The notes below the pieces were generated by a model. It searched no databases. It had not been told where the DNA came from and was given only the letters and a program-made list of their open reading frames with translations. Made by a program: the position numbers and the translations under genes. This document shows, piece by piece, positions 53,164-63,756 of a stretch of 64,000 nt of DNA. Each line of letters opens with the position of its first letter. Position 1 is the first letter of the stretch. The DNA is from Psococerastis gibbosa (lineage: Eukaryota; Arthropoda; Insecta; Psocodea; Psocidae), in contig OZ020492.1 in NCBI GenBank assembly GCA_963971405.1, positions 7,750,001 through 7,814,000 of the forward strand, in the 5' to 3' direction.

Positions 53164-53615
53164 TTTACGGACAATTATTCAAGTGGCAAATACTATATAC
53201 AGTATAACAGAATGGAAATATGAAAAATTAGACGGGAATATGATTCGATGCAGAGTCTCCACCTTGCCGGGTAGCGTGCTGATTGCTGACCCACCGTTTG
53301 TTAACACTGGTCATTAGTACAAAAAATTGAAGGCCGTCGTCCATTATAAATTATTAGTATGATTGAAAAGGGGAGGTTACTATATTTTCAACTGGCAGCC
53401 CTTTTTAAAAAAAAAAAGGAATTTGGCTCCTGACTTGCCCGGTCCATCAGCGAATTGAAAACTGAAAAATTTGTTTACGAGTATTTCCTTTCGATAATAT
53501 TTGACGCTGCAGAATAATAATCCTCATGAATGTGAAACCACTTTTTATTTTTATAATATTAATTAATATATGAAAGCTGTACTCAAGACAGAGATTTCCA
53601 TGTACGATATTATGT
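53164..53615. other. Unassigned DNA
   Basis: Nothing recognised. Confidence 0.3.
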
Positions 53616-53619
53616 AAAC

Positions 53620-53818
53620 AAAGGAATAGGACCACCCGGTAGAAGACCTATCGGCAGACCGAGGACAACCCTCGAGGAAAGAGTCGAGCAACTCGCCGGA
53701 GCAAGAGATAATGCAAGGGCCGAGCTCAAGGCATTAGCGTCCGACCGGGGGGGAGGGGGGGCCGAGTGCAAGAAATGGGTACGGGGTGACCCCCTCCTGC
53801 TGCACACCCGGCACTAAG
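53620..53818 (+). pseudogene. LINE ORF2 C-terminal fragment, GC-rich
   Basis: The plus-strand frame runs GIGPPGRRPIGRPRTTLEER, then VEQLAGARDNARAELKALAS, a glycine run from a G tract, and ECKKWVRGDPLLLHTRH before a stop. The GRPR motif, basic charge and terminal position are those of non-LTR retrotransposon ORF2 tails. The clade differs from the RTE copies. The G tract may have altered the frame. Minus-strand frames here are shadows. Confidence 0.5.
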
Positions 53819-53859
53819 AGGGAAGAGGAAAAAGGTGAAGAATGCAAACAAAGGTGGAG

Positions 53860-54024
53860 CAGCCTGATCATGGCGATTATAATACGATTTATATAATCCC
53901 TGGTATTAAAAATGTAAACAAACAGATTTTGAATAGCACTTTCCATTATAAATTTATCTTGTTTACATTTTTAATACCAGGGGATTAAATAAATACCGGT
54001 ATTATAATCGCCATGATCAGGCTG
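53860..54024. mobile_element. 165-bp inverted-repeat element
   Basis: CAGCCTGATCATGGCGATTA, CCCTGGTATTAAAAATGTAA and ACAA at the left are inverse to TTGTTTACATTTTTAATACC and TAATCGCCATGATCAGGCTG at the right. The arms are about 64 bp with a 35-bp spacer. It follows the LINE fragment by 41 bp. A MITE is likely; target duplication not clear. Confidence 0.75.
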
Positions 54025-54051
54025 CTGGTGATCCAACAAACCATTCAAACC

Positions 54052-54322
54052 CAGTGGCTTAATTACCTTCTATTGCCCCCCCCCCCTCGCGCAATATCTT
54101 TGGTACGCTTTACCTTGTCTTATTATTTTTTCATCTTTTTTATAAGGTCAATAGTGGAATTATAGTCAACATGGATCACAAATTGAAATTGAATATTTTC
54201 ATTAATTACGTAGATTTCGAAATTATTATATAATTTTTGGGAGCCGAAGTGGGCCCCCAGAAATGCTGCCCCCCCCCCCCCCCCGGCACCGCAGGGGTTG
54301 TGGGGTGTTATTTATGCCACTG
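54052..54322. mobile_element. Candidate hAT-like MITE, 271 bp
   Basis: The left end CAGTGGCTTAATTACC and the right end TTATTTATGCCACTG are inverse with a few mismatches. A C run lies near the left end (54076-54086) and another (54271-54284) near the right. The flanking 8-mers TTCAAACC and TAATCTAA do not match, so the duplication is lost or the ends are wrong. Confidence 0.45.
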
Positions 54323-55676
54323 TAATCTAACCACAACTATATCTCCCGAGGCTAGAAGCTTGCTTACGAACTAGCTTAATCTTATCGTGCGTGCAGGGTT
54401 CTAAGACTCTTACCATCTAAAGGTTGATTCTAGGAATAGAAAGATAATTAAATTTTTATTAAATACTTGAAACTGTCTTGTTACCAATGAAAAACCTGAT
54501 ACTATGCATAATATACCTTACATAGAAGTGAAACCATAGTTGGGTTGACAGCTGACAGGATTAATTACAATAGCGGTTCTCAAACTTTTTATTATACCTC
54601 TAACTATGTCCATGGGGAAATGTTACAGAATTTAGCAATAAAGCAGTTTTCTGAACTTTGCGTTGGTTAAAAATGGGTAACATTATTGATGAAATTAGCC
54701 TATTACTTAGTATTAAAAAAAAAGATTGAGAAATCTTAATTCTTTTTCAGGAAGGATATTTTAAGTCAAAGTGCCTATAGCGATAAAATCTCTTCGGAAT
54801 TCCAAATTTGCAATATTAATTTCATAATTACAACATACCTTCGCGTTGGATAGTTAAATATATCTCAGGTATTTCCATTTTTTTTTTTTAAATAATAAAA
54901 ATTCACAGTTTCCTAGAACTCCCCGCTCCCTCTGAATGCCGATAATACGTAAACAACAGGGAAAACAAGTTGTACGTTTTTTACAAAGTGCGACAAAATT
55001 TGGTAGCATAATTTTACCAACAATGGACAAAATCAGACATTCGTACCATTTACACATTTTACGATAGCCCGACTTTTCCAAGTTCATGTACGATTCAATA
55101 CCGTACCTATACCAATCTAACGGCGTAATTTTCCACCTTTTTCTGAGTGTTAGCTTACCTTTCGTAAAGCACAGTCTTTTTTTTGTCTTAAGTGCATTTA
55201 AAGCCCCTTTTAGTTAGGTTTTGCTCGCCTTCCTTAAAACAGCAGCTGCGGTAAACCTTCTAATGGAGACCGTGCCCTCTTGCTTAAACCGCTTAAAAGG
55301 TTTTGTCCGTAATAACCAAATGGTGGTTAATCTCGTGCAACTCGGCAACAGTACTTGAAAGCCACCTTTTATTATCGTCTGCCATGAGAGAAGTATAGCA
55401 TAAATGGGCTGCTAGATACAATTTTAATACAGTTGGTGTACGTGTGTATACGGCACTCCATTTGTTTTTTTTTCGGAAGTTCGAGATAATTCATTGCTAG
55501 GTTCCGATCACAAATTCTGTAACAATTTTTTTTTAATGACATCGGTGGGGAACCGTTATATCACAAATGCGCGGTAGTAGTAGTAAGTAGTGTTTGTCGG
55601 GTTAATAACGACTTAGGCCTCATATTTGGGCCCATAGAGCGACCCCGACTTGACTGTCCTATGCCCCTGCCCATAG
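54323..55676. other. Unassigned AT-rich DNA, 1.35 kb
   Basis: CAATAGCGGTTCTCAAACTT at 54569 resembles a lone hAT end. No gene recognised. Confidence 0.4.
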
Positions 55677-55795
55677 GACAGTGGACCTCCTGATTATAGT
55701 GGATTCCGAACCACTTGGGAAACACAGTGAAGTCACACGATTAGTTCGGAGGTGACCAGGACAAGTCCTACCATGTTTCCCTACCGGCACTGTGC
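55677..55795 (-). mobile_element. SINE-B head fragment
   Basis: GACCTCCTGATTATAGTGGA, TTCCGAACCACTTGGGAAAC and CGGAGGTGACCAGGACAAGT match the first half of 28628-28909. Confidence 0.7.
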
Positions 55796-56365
55796 ACATG
55801 ACCAAGTTATCTGCATCTCTGAACCTGCTCTGGTCCGCTGGATTCAACTTGGTATGGCGGCCGGCTATGCGCGATAGTAGTCCTGTTGAGTTTCTTATAT
55901 TCTATATACTTCTATTTTTATTTCTCTGGAGAATATATGTAAAGCAAAATAAACAATTACGTTGCATGTTCGTAAAATTCAATATACATTAAAATACATG
56001 ACAATAAATGAACTTTTCGTTAAGTCAACCGAGCGGAGTCAAGATTATAAAACCCTCTCTTGCACTCAATTATGAATGACTTACATATTACATTTTTTCC
56101 TACAGAAACACAACAAAAGAAAAAGGGAGAAAAAAAAATTATTCAATGTATCACGCACTCATTTATTCACTCTCACACATCACTCCCCAGAAAGTGATGG
56201 CAGGCTGCCCTCAATCTCCCCAAAATGTTTCTCTGCCCTCGTTTCTTCTGGCAAGGAATTCCAAAGCCTAGGGGTGTTCACTGCGAAGGAAGGACAATGG
56301 GTACTTACTAGTTAGTGCTGGTGGCTTGTGATTCTATACCGTTATTATAGGATAAGATAATAATA
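55796..56365. other. Unassigned DNA
   Basis: TTAAGTCAACCGAGCGGAGT near 56020 followed by ACTCAATTATGAATGAC is a decayed SINE-A-like tail on the minus strand. Frames are unassigned. Confidence 0.35.
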
Positions 56366-56369
56366 ATAA

Positions 56370-56575
56370 TATCCTCAAGGACTCTTTATGAACCATGTCC
56401 AATGCCAACGACCCCATGGATTTCAGACATTATTTGTATTTCTTCTATGTGAATTTATGGCCATTGGCACGCTGGTATACGTCCTCGATGTCACCTGCTG
56501 AGGCAACCTTACCATTGACACAATGAAACATCTAAAAGCACAGAAAGTACAGATACGAGTCTACATATAAGATAT
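56370..56575 (-). repeat. Repeat D copy
   Basis: GTCCAATGCCAACGACCCCA, GACATTATTTGTATTTCTTC, CGATGTCACCTGCTG and CTTACCATTGACACAATGAA are the reverse of 44880-45095. Confidence 0.6.
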
Positions 56576-57143
56576 AAGATAGGGTACTTTCTTACTTACT
56601 TCGTCACTCTCTACGTTCTTGAAAATTGACGGTTGACGGCATAACCTTCCTCTCTATTTGCTCATGGCAAGTTTTCTGGACGAGTTCAATAGTTTTTTGT
56701 CTTGTTGAAGTGGTTTTACCAGATTCTCTGCCGTGGTTGAAGAGTGTTCCTGAGCTGATCAGCCGTGATCAACAGCTTTGACACTAAGTGGACGTATAGA
56801 AGGTTGTATTTCGGAGGTTCAGCAGTAACTGCCGAATATCCCGAGTTCTCCTGCTCTATTATTTTTATTATATTCTCAAAGCTTCCTAAGGAATCCCAGT
56901 ATCACAAAAAACTTTATTTCATTTCCTTTACCGCGGATTATAACAGCAAAATGGTGTTTTTGCGTTGGAGCATTTGAAAACGTTCAACTGTGAGCAGCAG
57001 CAGAAGCAGCAGTAATTGTCGGGGTTGAAAGGACGCCAATGTCTGCTGAAAGAAATTTTGAAGCGGGGAAAGCTCAAAGAGTAAACATAGCGTGTGCTTT
57101 TAGACGAATTATCATTTCATCAGATAGGAGTAACTAGCCCGTA
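56576..57143. other. Unassigned DNA
   Basis: Contains a CAGCAGCAGAAGCAGCAG stretch at 56994. No exon recognised. Confidence 0.35.
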
Positions 57144-57310
57144 CTTGGTAAGATTGCCGCGAGATCAGATAACAGTCTCCGGAATGGCGGGGCTGGGGGG
57201 GGGGGGGGTGAGATTGTGAAAGGGATGAATTTTACTCGTACAACCCTCTGGCTGCAGTATTAGCTTAGCTTGATGACAGCACGGTCGCCATTTTATACAA
57301 AGATTAATGA
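57144..57310 (+). repeat. Repeat K copy 1
   Basis: GGTAAGATTGCCGCGAGATC, a G run (57194-57208), AAAGGGATGAATTTTACTC and GGTCGCCATTTT recur in order at 57983-58118. Confidence 0.6.
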
Positions 57311-57547
57311 GAGAAATGTATTGCATTTCTGTGGAGTTATTTTTATTAATACGTGTACGCGGTATGTATGAGTTTTATTTTACAGAAGAACAGGAACCAT
57401 TGAAAACTAAGCAAATTGAGCCAGCAGGAATGTGCGCGCAGCAGGAATTTAGGTGTTAGATATAGATAAAGTTGATTCTTCAGAGGGGCCTTGTCAGCCG
57501 ATAAAAGACCCCATCATCGAGTTGCGCAGCTGTAGTAGGGGGACTTT

Positions 57548-57708
57548 GAGTTCTATATAGGAGAGAAAGGACACTGGAGCGCGCCAGATATATTTTTGGA
57601 ATCCTGGGACATACTGATGCCGCGTCTCCTATGACCAGCCATTGAAAAAGCGTACCAGGTAGACCCATAATTAAAAAAAAAAAAAAATTGGTGCGCTATA
57701 TAGAACTC
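57548..57708. mobile_element. Family E MITE, 161 bp
   Basis: The left GAGTTCTATATAGGAGAGAA and the right GCGCTATATAGAACTC are inverse. It contains a 15-A run. No coding frame; overlapping minus frames are shadows. Confidence 0.7.
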
Positions 57709-57982
57709 TAGGGAAGCCCTGCTTTGGGCCGATACAGCGTATGCCAAATAGGGAAGTGTAGCTGAGAGCGTTTGGGTGTGTTTGCTTGGGTAGGTATGAA
57801 CCCGTGATGGAAACAGTTGACCGTATATGATAGGTGGAAAAAACTACCGATTAAAAAATGGCACAGTCTAACCAACCGCAAGACATTAGAATGTTCTTTC
57901 AAAGCATTTTGATTAAATTTTACCGTGAACGAAGCCACATAAGACGCAGAAACAAAAGTCAATAGCCTCTGGCCGTTAGTGA

Positions 57983-58118
57983 TGGTAAGATTGCCGCTAG
58001 ACAGTTTGTTGAGGGGGGGGGGGGGGTGGAGTGGGGATTCAGGAAAGGGATGAATTTAACCCCAGCTGTAGCATTAGTTCACCCTGATGACATCAGCCCG
58101 GCCGCCATTTTGTTTTTG
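57983..58118 (+). repeat. Repeat K copy 2
   Basis: GGTAAGATTGCCGCTAGACA, a G run (58013-58026), AAAGGGATGAATTTAACCCC and CGGCCGCCATTTTG. About 840 bp from copy 1 in the same orientation. Confidence 0.6.
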
Positions 58119-58424
58119 AGACAACGCGTTACTCGTTTTTACGGCCTCTTTAAGTCAACAGTTGATTTGTAACGGTGACTTTTCATAGTTTTTGGAAGAT
58201 TTGTCCCTAAAACAAATAGACTTATCGTTATTAGACGAAAAGCTTTTGAGTTGTAGCCCTTTGTATGATTTGTGTGTTTTGATTCTATCGACTACTCGCT
58301 GTCAATATTTACGCGTAGTTTTCTTTGGAGGAATCGCCAAATCTTTTGTTAAATCAAGAAAGTTTTTAGTTATAGCTTGCTTTAGGGTTTATTGGACTTG
58401 TGAAAAACAACCTTAATGGGTGCT
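58119..58424. other. Unassigned DNA
   Basis: Nothing recognised. Confidence 0.3.
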
Positions 58425-58535
58425 TTACCACCGGTTGAGAGAAAACGCGGCTGCTGGACAATTTGCTAGCCACATCATCCCAAATAGAACAGCGGTCACC
58501 TAGACCCTCAACGAGTTGTCATGGGTCAACAAAGC
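58425..58535 (+). mobile_element. SINE-H tail fragment
   Basis: GTTGAGAGAAAACGCGGCTG, CAATTTGCTAGCCACATCAT and AAATAGAACAGCGGTCACCT align to 25215-25300. Confidence 0.45.
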
Positions 58536-59224
58536 AAACCTACTGGGACTGTTTATCGAACCTTATTAGAACAGACCCTAAGTAATCCGGGTGGGACTGT
58601 AGTAAAAACGACCGCTCTCCCTTTAAACAGCCGTCCGTTTATAAATTGTCCGGGATTTTTCATTTCTCGCCAAAAAAGACTGGACCTTCTGCAGTTGGGT
58701 TAGAAGGCTGGTTTTAGCTGACAGTTGTCAGACCATGGCACCCTTGTCTGCCTCCTCGCTTTGCAATCCCCCCGTCCCCTCTCCCCTCCCCCTCCCCCAA
58801 AAGTGGGAAACCTCGGGGTTTAACGCTTCCTTTCAGCTTAATTGGTTGCTTGTCTCCTATCAGTTGTTTTTTCGCCCGCGCGTCTACCCGAGTTTCAGTG
58901 TACGCGAGTACCCGTGTTTCCAATTCGGTTTTTGATTTTAATTTAAAGCGCTCATTACTGAAGTGTTCACCATAATTAGCCTCTGCCGCATTCACCGCTC
59001 TTTAATGTTAATTCTGCCCACCCAGTTATCGTACCGCCGGTTTGCGGTGAAACCTTTTTCAAAGCGGTCTGGGTTTATCCCAATGCGTCCCGTTTAGGAA
59101 AGCGCCCCGCGATAGCTGTGGACCTTATGTTTGATGCTCTTTGCATGCCAACTAAATATAGACCATTCATAGACGATTTAGTCACTCTAGATTAACACAT
59201 GGTCACCTTATGGCGGGTAATTCG
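58536..59224. other. Unassigned DNA
   Basis: 58735-58800 is C-rich. Frames of 66 and 93 codons on opposite strands are unassigned. Confidence 0.35.
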
Positions 59225-59370
59225 CCACATTTGTTTTTTAAATCCTGGGGCCACCTGGTACGTTTCTAGGGTTGGTCATAAGAAGCGTGGCGAGTTACTC
59301 CAGAAATAAAAAATATATATTTTTGGTGAGAAGCGAATGTTCTATTTCTCCTATACAGAACGCTTAGACT
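59225..59370. mobile_element. Family E MITE, decayed
   Basis: AAATCCTGGGGCCACCTGGT, AAAATATATATTTTTGGTG and CTATTTCTCCTATACAGAAC match 17684-17830 and 19606-19765. Confidence 0.5.
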
Positions 59371-59656
59371 AGAATAGTGGTATTCGTTCGATTCCAATCC
59401 AAAACCTACAGTTGGTGGGAGCCGTACTTACGCTGTCCACGGAGTTGTTTAGCCACTTCCAGAAGCATCATTCGAAATGTCTAGAAATTGATAGTCTCTC
59501 ATATTGTTGATTGCGCTGAAGTTGCTTTTCCGATCAAATTGGAGGGTGGCTGAGCGACGAGGAAAGAAGCTCCAAAGAGCAAAGTGGTTTAGTAAATAGA
59601 CAAACCTTTTAAGTGGAAAACACTGACGATCCTTCCATAACTAAAGAAATAATGAG
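59371..59656. other. Unassigned DNA
   Basis: Nothing recognised. Confidence 0.3.
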
Positions 59657-59846
59657 TTTTTGTTCGATTACTAAGCCAACCTAGCGGAGTTAGGGCTACG
59701 AAGTCCTTTCCTACACTCAACCAGGAAGGCCCGGGACCGTCCGCTTTACTTGCCCTCCGAAGCATGGCCAGAAAATGCAGCTAGTGTGGGACTCGTGCCA
59801 ACATCTTTCGGATGAAAGTCAGAGTCCGTGCCACTACTCAACATTT
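59657..59846 (-). mobile_element. SINE-A copy
   Basis: It is full in the minus orientation: AAGCCAACCTAGCGGAGTTA, GGGCTACGAAGTCC, AAGCATGGCCAGAAAATGCA and GTCCGTGCCACTACTC. The B box (GTTGGCACGAGTC) is mutated. Confidence 0.8.
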
Positions 59847-59978
59847 CCGGATTGTGGCCAAACGGTATTAGTGACAGATACATACTTTAAGTTAAAATGT
59901 AGAGGAACCTTTCGCATAATTTATCTCATCAGTGGAAATAAAATAAATAAATAAATATAAATATTGACTTTTTTTAAC

Positions 59979-60052
59979 AAACAGACTCACTCCCCCCGCC
60001 AGGCTGACAGGGTTGCTTAAAACAATAAATGCTGAAAGCAGGCGTTAGACAC
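59979..60052 (+). mobile_element. SINE-B 3' tail fragment
   Basis: AACAAACAGACTCACTCCCC, GGCTGACAGGGTTGCTTAAA and GCTGAAAGCAGGCGTTAG. It is sandwiched between two minus-strand SINE-A copies. Confidence 0.7.
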
Positions 60053-60071
60053 AACAAACAACAACTTTTTT

Positions 60072-60255
60072 TTGTTCTATTACTAAGCCAATCTAGCGGA
60101 GTTAGGGCTGTAAAGCCCTCTCTTACACTCAACGAGGGAAGACTCGGGACCGCCTGCTTTACATGCCCTCCAAAGCATGGCCAGAAAATGTAGCTAGTGT
60201 GGGACTCGAACCAACAACCTTTCGGGTGAAAGTTGGAGTCTGTACCACTATTCTA
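60072..60255 (-). mobile_element. SINE-A, best-preserved copy
   Basis: Read on the minus strand: TAGAATAGTGGTACAGACTC, ACTTTCACCCGAAAGG, GTTGTTGGTTCGAGTCCCAC, CTACATTTTCTGGCCATGCT, TGTAAAGCAGGCGG, AGAGAGGGCTTTACAGCCCT, AACTCCGCTAGATTGGCTTA, TAATAGAACAAAAA. Intact A and B boxes and tail hairpin. Confidence 0.85.
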
Positions 60256-60344
60256 CCTGTCCTGGAACTGTTATCAATATTTTCTGTGATTTAAAAAAAC
60301 AGGATAGTGTATAGTGGGGTTTGCGATGAGATGAATGAAAAAAA

Positions 60345-60590
60345 GCTATCTTAAATATCACATGGCTTCGAAGAAATGCTCCTATGCATTTTGATGTATA
60401 ATATGACCGATTGGTCACAATTGTCGAACTTGTTTTTTTGCAAAAAAAAGTTGGTTCGACTGGAAGGAGCTCGGAAACTGTTACTCGGTGTTAGTAACGG
60501 CTACATAGAATATATTAAAATGTAGTGGAGTATTTCTTCTAAGGGATGCAACATTTTTTATGGCTCTGCAATGGATATTTCGAGTGATAT
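60345..60590. mobile_element. Family G inverted-repeat element
   Basis: The left GAAGAAATGCTCCTATGCAT and TTTTGATGTATAATATGACC oppose the right GGCTACATAGAATATATTAA, AATGTAGTGGAGTATTTCTTC and TTTTTTATGGCTCTGC. Confidence 0.6.
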
Positions 60591-61925
60591 TGGACTTTGT
60601 ACAAGAAACGAGTAGCGGGAGGTGTCCAATTTCCCCTTAATACTGTAGTTTATTTTTATGAACAATTCTTTTGGTGTCATGGTCTGGAGAGGCCATGTAA
60701 CTTGCCTATGACTAGTAGAAACTTCCCTTGACGGGAGGGGGGGGGGCGTATTGTTTAATGAAGGGTGTCCGCCGTTCCCCCTGCCCCTTTCCCCGAGTCC
60801 TGCCTAGCCCTCGCGTGTCGCAGGCGTTCGAGTATTCCAGTCATTATTTAAGAAACCTTTTAAGTGAAAATCGCTCGAGACATAGCATTATGGGCACTTC
60901 CACTGAATTTTTCTATTTACTCGCAAACGACATGAAAATTGATTTTCGTTCCGAGGCCAAATTTTGAATTCGCATACATCTGTCTAGATACTTTTTTGGC
61001 TTTATACTCGGGACTTTGACTTGCACTTACTCACCCATGGCTTGTGCACACGTGAAGGGGAAATTTCTTGCTGGTTGTTTTAATTAATTGGTTGAGATTA
61101 ATTTTATTTAGTAAATAACCTCGTTTACAAGAGAATTTCCGACCTTGTCTTCTAAAACCGAGTTGCGATAAAAATCAGGTAAAATAAAATTATTTAACAG
61201 AGATTTCTTTCAAGGGCTGTATGAAAGGGCACTTGAATCTTGAATGCCATGCAAAATACAGCAATCAAAGGAAGTTGGAACTTTCAAAAACTATGCCGAT
61301 TATCGATAAAAGTTGAAATACTTGGGACTATTTGAAGAGAAATGAAGCGTTGGAAAATAGGAGTGAAGCGGTGATTACAAGATTCCAGTCGGAGGAAAAA
61401 TTGGTGGAAACCAATGATTAAAAACCCCCTGAGATTTGAGTTCGAACAATATCCGATATCAAGTCGTGATTTTCAATGGAAATCAAAGTTTGATTTCAAG
61501 TACCTAACAGATGAGGCCCACATTGATTCTGTCTTTTTTTCATAAATGTTGTCCAGTTGGAATTGTTGAGACAAAGTAAAATTGGAAAATAATATTATCA
61601 ATGCAATCTTCAAACCCGTGATTTTCAATGGAAATCAAAGAAACAGTTTGTTTCCACATGCTAAGGCTGTTGATGAAGCAGTACCTCTGAACGTTTCGTC
61701 AACATCTGCGGTCGACATCTTCAGTGACACCGCGTAGACTTCTAAGATTGTATCTCGAAGGCTCAGTAGCAGTTTGGAAGTACCCTTTCAGAAGGACCAC
61801 GGCCTATCATGCCGGATTCTACTGTAACTCCGGCCGTGCAAGCCTTTTAATGATATGGCTGTTATCTTAAAAATGGCGGTTTATATTATTTTTAAAGTGG
61901 TTCATTGAATCTTGCCCTGTCCACG
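60591..61925. other. Unassigned DNA, 1.3 kb
   Basis: A G run is at 60737-60746. ATTTTCAATGGAAATCAAAG occurs twice (61471, 61622). 61650-61850 has GATGAAGCAGTACC...AACGTTTCGTCAAC and GACCACGGCCTATCATGCCG, partly shared with 37650-37740, so another dispersed repeat is likely. Confidence 0.4.
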
Positions 61926-61929
61926 AGCT

Positions 61930-62105
61930 AATTCATTTTTAGGACAATATTGGTATTGTTTTTGTAAGCATTTTTTGGGCGTTGGCAAATTGGTACTTGT
62001 CCTCCATGCCAACCTACAATTGCTGCAAACTCTGCAGCTCAGATATGCTTACAATTGACACATTGTAACAGGCGTCAGCTTGGCTTAATCATGTTCGCGT
62101 ACTAG
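61930..62105 (-). repeat. Repeat D copy
   Basis: GCGTTGGCAAATTGGTACTT, ATGCCAACCTACAATTGC, GCTTACAATTGACACATTGT and GGCTTAATCATG follow repeat D in reverse. Confidence 0.55.
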
Positions 62106-62261
62106 TCAAAATATTGGTTAGTATTAGAGGTAATAAATTGCTCCATATGCACTATGTAGGCTAGTGGCCCTTAGCTCGCGAGCCAACTTTGACTCATTGG
62201 GCTCTCGGTAGTGGCACCTGAAAATGTGTTATTCCAATTAGTAAGAGCCTAAGTCGGGAAA

Positions 62262-62402
62262 ACTCGAAAACGCTGGAAGGATGAGTTGGAAACTGACCTT
62301 CGTGAGTTGGGAGTCCGTAGATTGTGCGAAACCGAGATGACTGGAGGAGTCTTGTCGAACAGGCCGAAGCTCATCAAGCGCTGTACAGCCAGAAGAAGAA
62401 TT
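62262..62402 (+). pseudogene. RTE-type LINE ORF2 C-terminus, broken
   Basis: It reads KTRKRWKDELETDLRELGVR. After a deletion that shifts frame comes WRSLVEQAEAHQALYSQKKN and a stop, with A-rich sequence at the end. The stop after AHQGL in 5060-5310 is read through here (tyrosine codon TAC), so the original protein probably ended a few residues later. Confidence 0.75.
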
Positions 62403-62779
62403 AAGCCGGGGAAATTAAGTGCAGAGCAGGCATACTGTGCAATCTAATTTTGCGGTGAAAATCGTTCTGCAATCGTTTTTGGAAATGTTTCGGCTTCAGA
62501 AAACCCAAAATTTGGCTCAATTGTATAAAAAGCTTGCGGACTGTAGGCTGCGACTGCAGAGGTACAAGTAACAATAATTATCGTGCCATGATGATGTCAG
62601 AGCAGAGCTATGTTGATCACTCCTTACTAAATGAGGCCAAACGCTGTTTTTAATTATGCATTTAATGGGTTGAACGCTTACAATATGGCAATCCTCACAT
62701 AACAGATACTTCGCCTTCCATAAGTAGGTTGTAATTTGGTACTTGCTCCTACTAGATTTAAGACAGGAAAAAAATAAGA
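62403..62779. other. Unassigned DNA
   Basis: Nothing recognised. Confidence 0.3.
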
Positions 62780-63020
62780 ATTGGTACGAGTGAACCCGTA
62801 CGTTTTCCTATTTCACTAGTAGTATATGAAAACATGGGCTGCCCTAGGACAGTAATATTGTTAATCTACATGCTGAATTTCAGAAGAATTCTAATGAGTA
62901 GTTAGCATCACTGGACAGAAAGATATTTTATAATACGTTTTTGGGGGTCCTGGGACCTCAATAGCGGTAATACCGTTCAAATCTCCTATTCGCAATTTGG
63001 CCATCACAAAGCTTGTCAGA
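62780..63020. mobile_element. Family I relative, internally deleted
   Basis: It starts with the hairpin GTACGAGTGAACCCGTAC and ends in TGGGACCTCAATAGCGGTAA, ACCGTTCAAATCTC and GGCCATCACAAAGCTT. The middle of family I is missing. Confidence 0.5.
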
Positions 63021-63756
63021 GTTGAAAACCTCAATTTATTTTCTGAACAGAGAAAAAATTAGATAAATATTAAAATTTGTAGTAATAGTAATTCAGCGCT
63101 ATTTTCTAAAACTGGTTCCTCCATGCATGCATTATGCAACGGTGACACCTTGTAAGACCAAAATACTTGCATCCCTTAAGGAAAGGTTTCTAGTATGTGA
63201 AGCCTACGACCCCATAAAATCATGAACCTGACAATTTTGCCTTGGTTTTTATTATATGGGTACATGTATATTGATTGTACGTATATTGTTAAAAAACAAT
63301 GTATTTATTTATTTGATACACGTGCATGATTTTTGCCCCAAAGCGCGCAATAACAGACATTAGAGTAGAGAATTTCTGATGAATAGCTTTGAATACGTTA
63401 AATAAATTATTCCCAGCTTTCCTTCTATGAAACTAGTTGCCTATCTGACATTGATGGTGTAGCTTAATAACTTCCAATATGCAGATGTAGAAGGTTCTAG
63501 TAAATTCAAAGAGAAACATTCATGTTTAGTCATATGCGGATCTAGATTTTTTTTTTTGGGGGGGGGGGGAATTTAAAATAAATACTTGTTTTGTATTATT
63601 CGGTTCATTTTATCAAAAAAATCTCATTCTTCGTATCTAGTGTTTGATGAAAAATCTGGGTCCTGGGTGCACTCTATTGCATTTTTAACTTAGAAGACAT
63701 CTAGTAAATTAGGATGGGGCTATAGTGTGAAAAGAATGCCAATGGAATGATTGCGA
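63021..63756. other. Unassigned AT-rich DNA
   Basis: A G run at 63558-63569 follows CATATGCGGATCTAG. Weak inverse AAATCTGGGTCC at 63651 hints at a hAT-like element, not established. Confidence 0.35.

Noticed and set aside
54569-54620. CAATAGCGGTTCTCAAACTT, hAT-like terminus
   Set aside because: No partner end located, so no element can be delimited.
61650-61850. Penelope-like or other retroelement terminal repeat suggested by GATGAAGCAGTACC and GAACGTTTCGTCAAC
   Set aside because: Only short phrases are shared with 37650-37740; boundaries and coding signatures are missing.
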